In this document: piece after piece, positions 61,126-64,000 of the stretch
Numbering within the stretch: position 1 is the first letter of the stretch
Layout of the letters: each line of letters opens with the position of its first letter
From: Gyrodactylus bullatarudis
Taxonomy: Eukaryota; Platyhelminthes; Monogenea; Gyrodactylidea; Gyrodactylidae
Length of the DNA: 64,000 nt
Direction of reading: 5' to 3'
Assembly (NCBI GenBank): GCA_012064415.1
Contig: SSNU01000127.1
Span: 221,747 to 285,746 of the forward strand
Program-made: the position numbers and the translations under genes
Notes under the pieces: model-generated
Database searches by the model: none
What the model saw: the letters and a program-made list of their open reading frames with translations, nothing else
Told to the model about the DNA's origin: nothing

Positions 61126-64000
61126 TTTATATGCTCCATGCTCATATAGTCTATAAACGTATACGAGCGGGTTCATAAAAATGCTGTCCTTTGTCTAATG
61201 TTGACGACTATGATATAGAAGCGTGTGAAAGCAGAGATTCGTACCAACCACTAATAAATCCTTGCATTCAAATTTTGTTCTTTGGACACGTAAATTAGAT
61301 TTTCTTTATTCCCTAGCAAGGCCCGGCCTAGCATAAAGAAAGTTGGATATGAAAACCCACAGCTTGCTTATTTAATCCTCTATTTCAAAATCATTGTTTA
61401 TCGTGTACAGACGAAGGATTTTATTAAGTCAAACTTCTGCCAAAAATTTAAAGAACTGATATTTAGAGAAATTTGAGTAGGTTGAGTTTTTCATGATACT
61501 TTTTTCGTTACTTTTATAAAAGTGTGTCTTATGATGCAGTAAAAAAATTCTTAAATATCTTGAGACCTTTCATTCCAAAAGTGGGCGAGAATAGCCGTAG
61601 TATATTTTAATCAAATATTTCAAATACCTGATCAGATTTCTATTAGTTTTGTTTTGATGACTAAAGACAAAAGCTGTATATTCTAATTAAATACGGAAAG
61701 AGTTTCAATAATGCTATAGATTTTGGGGTGGTTTCTTAACTAGCTTATAAATTAGTTACAAGAAGTGGAAATTAGGGTCTTTTTGAAGATTTGAAAATTG
61801 ATTTCCAATTGCATATTTCGTAAAAAATTCTATTAGAATTTCATAATCTCAAAACAAGGATTTTTGATCTTGAAAAATTGAGTTGAGGTTAGAGCCACGT
61901 GAGACTTGTCTTAAAGATTATTTATTTCAAGAGATCTATTTTGATTCGATAAATGTAAAACCTTTTTCTATGTAATATATAAATATCTTTAAACTAGTTC
62001 GTTACTTGTAATAATTTATGAACAAGAGAGCCATTATATATTACGAAAATGTCCAGCATTTAGAATGAAGAAGAATTCTTCTATCCATATAAATGTGACA
62101 TGTTGATGAAGGGCTTATTTCATCGCAACACTTGATGCAGGAATATTGTAAAAATTTAAAGAGTATTTTTGTCTAGATTTCACCGTTTAAGAAACTGAAA
62201 ATTGCTTAAGCATAAATTAATCAATCTTAAATCGGAAACAATTTCAATAAGTTTATCTATTCGAATTCAAAATGAAATAATTTTTAAGAAAATTTTACGT
62301 TTTTTCCACATCTACTACAGCCTATCAAATAATTAAATTGCCCAGAACTTATTTCATATTATGAATATTCAACTCTCAGTGAATCCAATTATAGGTGGAT
62401 TGAGTGAATAGCCAGAGACAAAAAAGAAGAAAATGATTCAACTAATACCTGAGTAAAGGAAAAGGCTTACTTAGACAGTTATTTAAATGAGAATCTATTT
62501 TTAATCAAGTCTTCTATTAAAATAGTAAGGAAAAATCGCAAAAAGGTCGCAACCGGTTAGAAAATTGCACATTTATCTTGGTTACTAGCAATGTTAGAAA
62601 TAAAATTTTTATATTTTACCAAAGAGAAAATGGAAACAAGCAACATATCAAAAATCACAAATTTAGTGTCCTACTGATATCTATAAACCATTTTTTCTAT
62701 AATTAATTCTAGCTCGAATATGACTATTTATGAGTTAACGAAACGAATATTTTCATTGATAACACTGGTATCAATAATTTTTGAATCTCAAAATGAATTC
62801 ATAAAACTTTTGCTAATTTCAAAGATTAAAAGCGATTTGAGATCAACATAGGACAAAAAATGAGAAAAATTCAGAGAAATTAGTCGTTATTGTAGGAATT
62901 TAAATTTTTCCAATTATCTCGAAGGAAAAAATTACGAATATTGGTTCTAGACAGAACTTTCTGCCTAAAAGGCTTATTAGTACTGGTAGTATCTAACCCT
63001 ACAGGGCCTGTTAGAATGAAAACAATTCAATAATTTCACATATACAAAAATCAGGTAAAATTTTTGCTATTTTCACCTTTAGTCACGTGTTTACCTAGTG
63101 ATCATGTGGCCAGAGGTATAATCATTTGGGATTGACGCAAGGTCTACTGATGAAGGATCCATGATGAAAGTTGAACGAGTAAAGATTCTAGCTAAACCTC
63201 ATTAACGCATGTAGGAGTATTCTCAGATAGAATTATAAAACATTGATAACATTCTTGGACATGGGAAAAATTTAATCAAAGAAAAAGTAAAGTAATGTCA
63301 ACCAAAATTCCTAGCAATAAAAATATCATTTCTCTCACGTCAAAAGACAAAATGTTAAGTAGCTTTTTATATTTTAATTTCTGCAATTTAAGAATCATTT
63401 TGACAATTTTGATAAAGAGAAACGTGATATTTTACAGTGTTCCCAATTTTATGCACGGAAAATGTTAGTTGGATGAATAAGTTTTCTAAATTTAGAAAAT
63501 AAATCTGAATTATAAAGCAAGTAATTCAGCCCATCCATTTTTCCAAACAAGTCCAAAAGAATACGAAGAGAATTATGGTGTAGAATAGTGACAGTGATGA
63601 TACGATTGTCTGAAAATAAGTCCAACTAATAGAAATTAAAAATATATTCGATTATTTTTTTTAAATACAAAAAATCTATTTTTTACTTTATTAAGCATAA
63701 GGAAATCAAATTTTTTAATACAAGTAATGTTCAAATTTTTGATACAGATTATTTCCAAAGTAGAGACACATAATTGACCCAAAGTTTCATTTTTGGCCAT
63801 TCAATGGTAAAAAATGGTCTGACTTCTTACAAGTGAAATTTTTATGTTTTGATGAATGAAAATTAAGTATTTAGAATCAGTGAAAAATGATCTAAAATTA
63901 GTTTTATAATAAAATTTATTAAAACTTAGGTCAATATTAGGATTCTCAGCCATGGTCATCCAAACGTTTCGACGGTGATTGTCTTCACACGCCTTCTTCA

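Larger units (their letters stand above)
56559..64000. other. 7.4-kb right flank without a supported gene
   Basis: The first exons of the laminin-G gene should lie here or beyond the edge, since the 56558 exon starts in mid-codon; none could be recognised. Visible repeats are a hammerhead-bearing palindrome at 57005-57185, a foldback Q copy at 57200-57520 and a foldback P copy at 60571-61125. The plus open frame at 59945-60139 has no family support. Confidence 0.45.

Overview
The window is AT-rich eukaryotic DNA from an animal. Coding sequence is split by GT-AG introns of about 40 bp to more than 6 kb, the recognisable proteins belong to metazoan families (WAC, EF-hand rhomboid, SASH1, laminin-G/EGF membrane protein), and the non-coding DNA is filled with mariner, piggyBac, Penelope-like and foldback elements. 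The species cannot be fixed from the sequence; a divergent, possibly parasitic invertebrate is only a guess.

All five host genes lie on the minus strand. From right to left in the window, which is their order of transcription: (1) a large single-pass membrane protein with laminin-G-like modules and one EGF module, 56558 to 30645, whose 5' end was not found; (2) a secreted WD40/beta-propeller-like protein, 30652 to 25421, whose start codon overlaps the stop of gene 1 by 8 nt; (3) a SASH1-type scaffold, 15552 to 8120, with both SAM domains but no visible SH3, and a 5' end not found; (4) an RHBDL1/3-type rhomboid protease with an EF-hand, 3950 to 1383; (5) a WAC homologue (WW domain), 788 to 1, running off the left edge. 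Exon boundaries were read by eye and nearly all junctions keep phase. Junction phase is the main support for the divergent genes 1 and 2.

Mobile DNA sits in introns and between genes. There is an apparently intact piggyBac (49534-51590, TTAA duplication, 17-bp inverted termini, 543-aa transposase), a 210-bp TTAA-flanked non-autonomous piggyBac-like element (26742-26951), and a broken DD34D mariner (about 34064-35311). Two 5'-truncated Penelope-like elements carry GIY-YIG ends (23378-24046 and 32076-33465). Several long palindromic repeat families also occur.

The most striking feature is at 32929-33465. A near-perfect inverted repeat carries one hammerhead ribozyme core in each arm (33248-33287 on plus, 33146-33107 on minus), and a tRNA-like segment with A and B boxes lies in the spacer. 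Related minimal hammerhead-like cores occur in a second Penelope-linked family (23959, 27126/27503, 57132). Apart from host exons and these elements, I see no other convincing genes. The stretches 3951-8119, 17040-23377 and 56559-64000 hold only repeats and unassigned AT-rich DNA.
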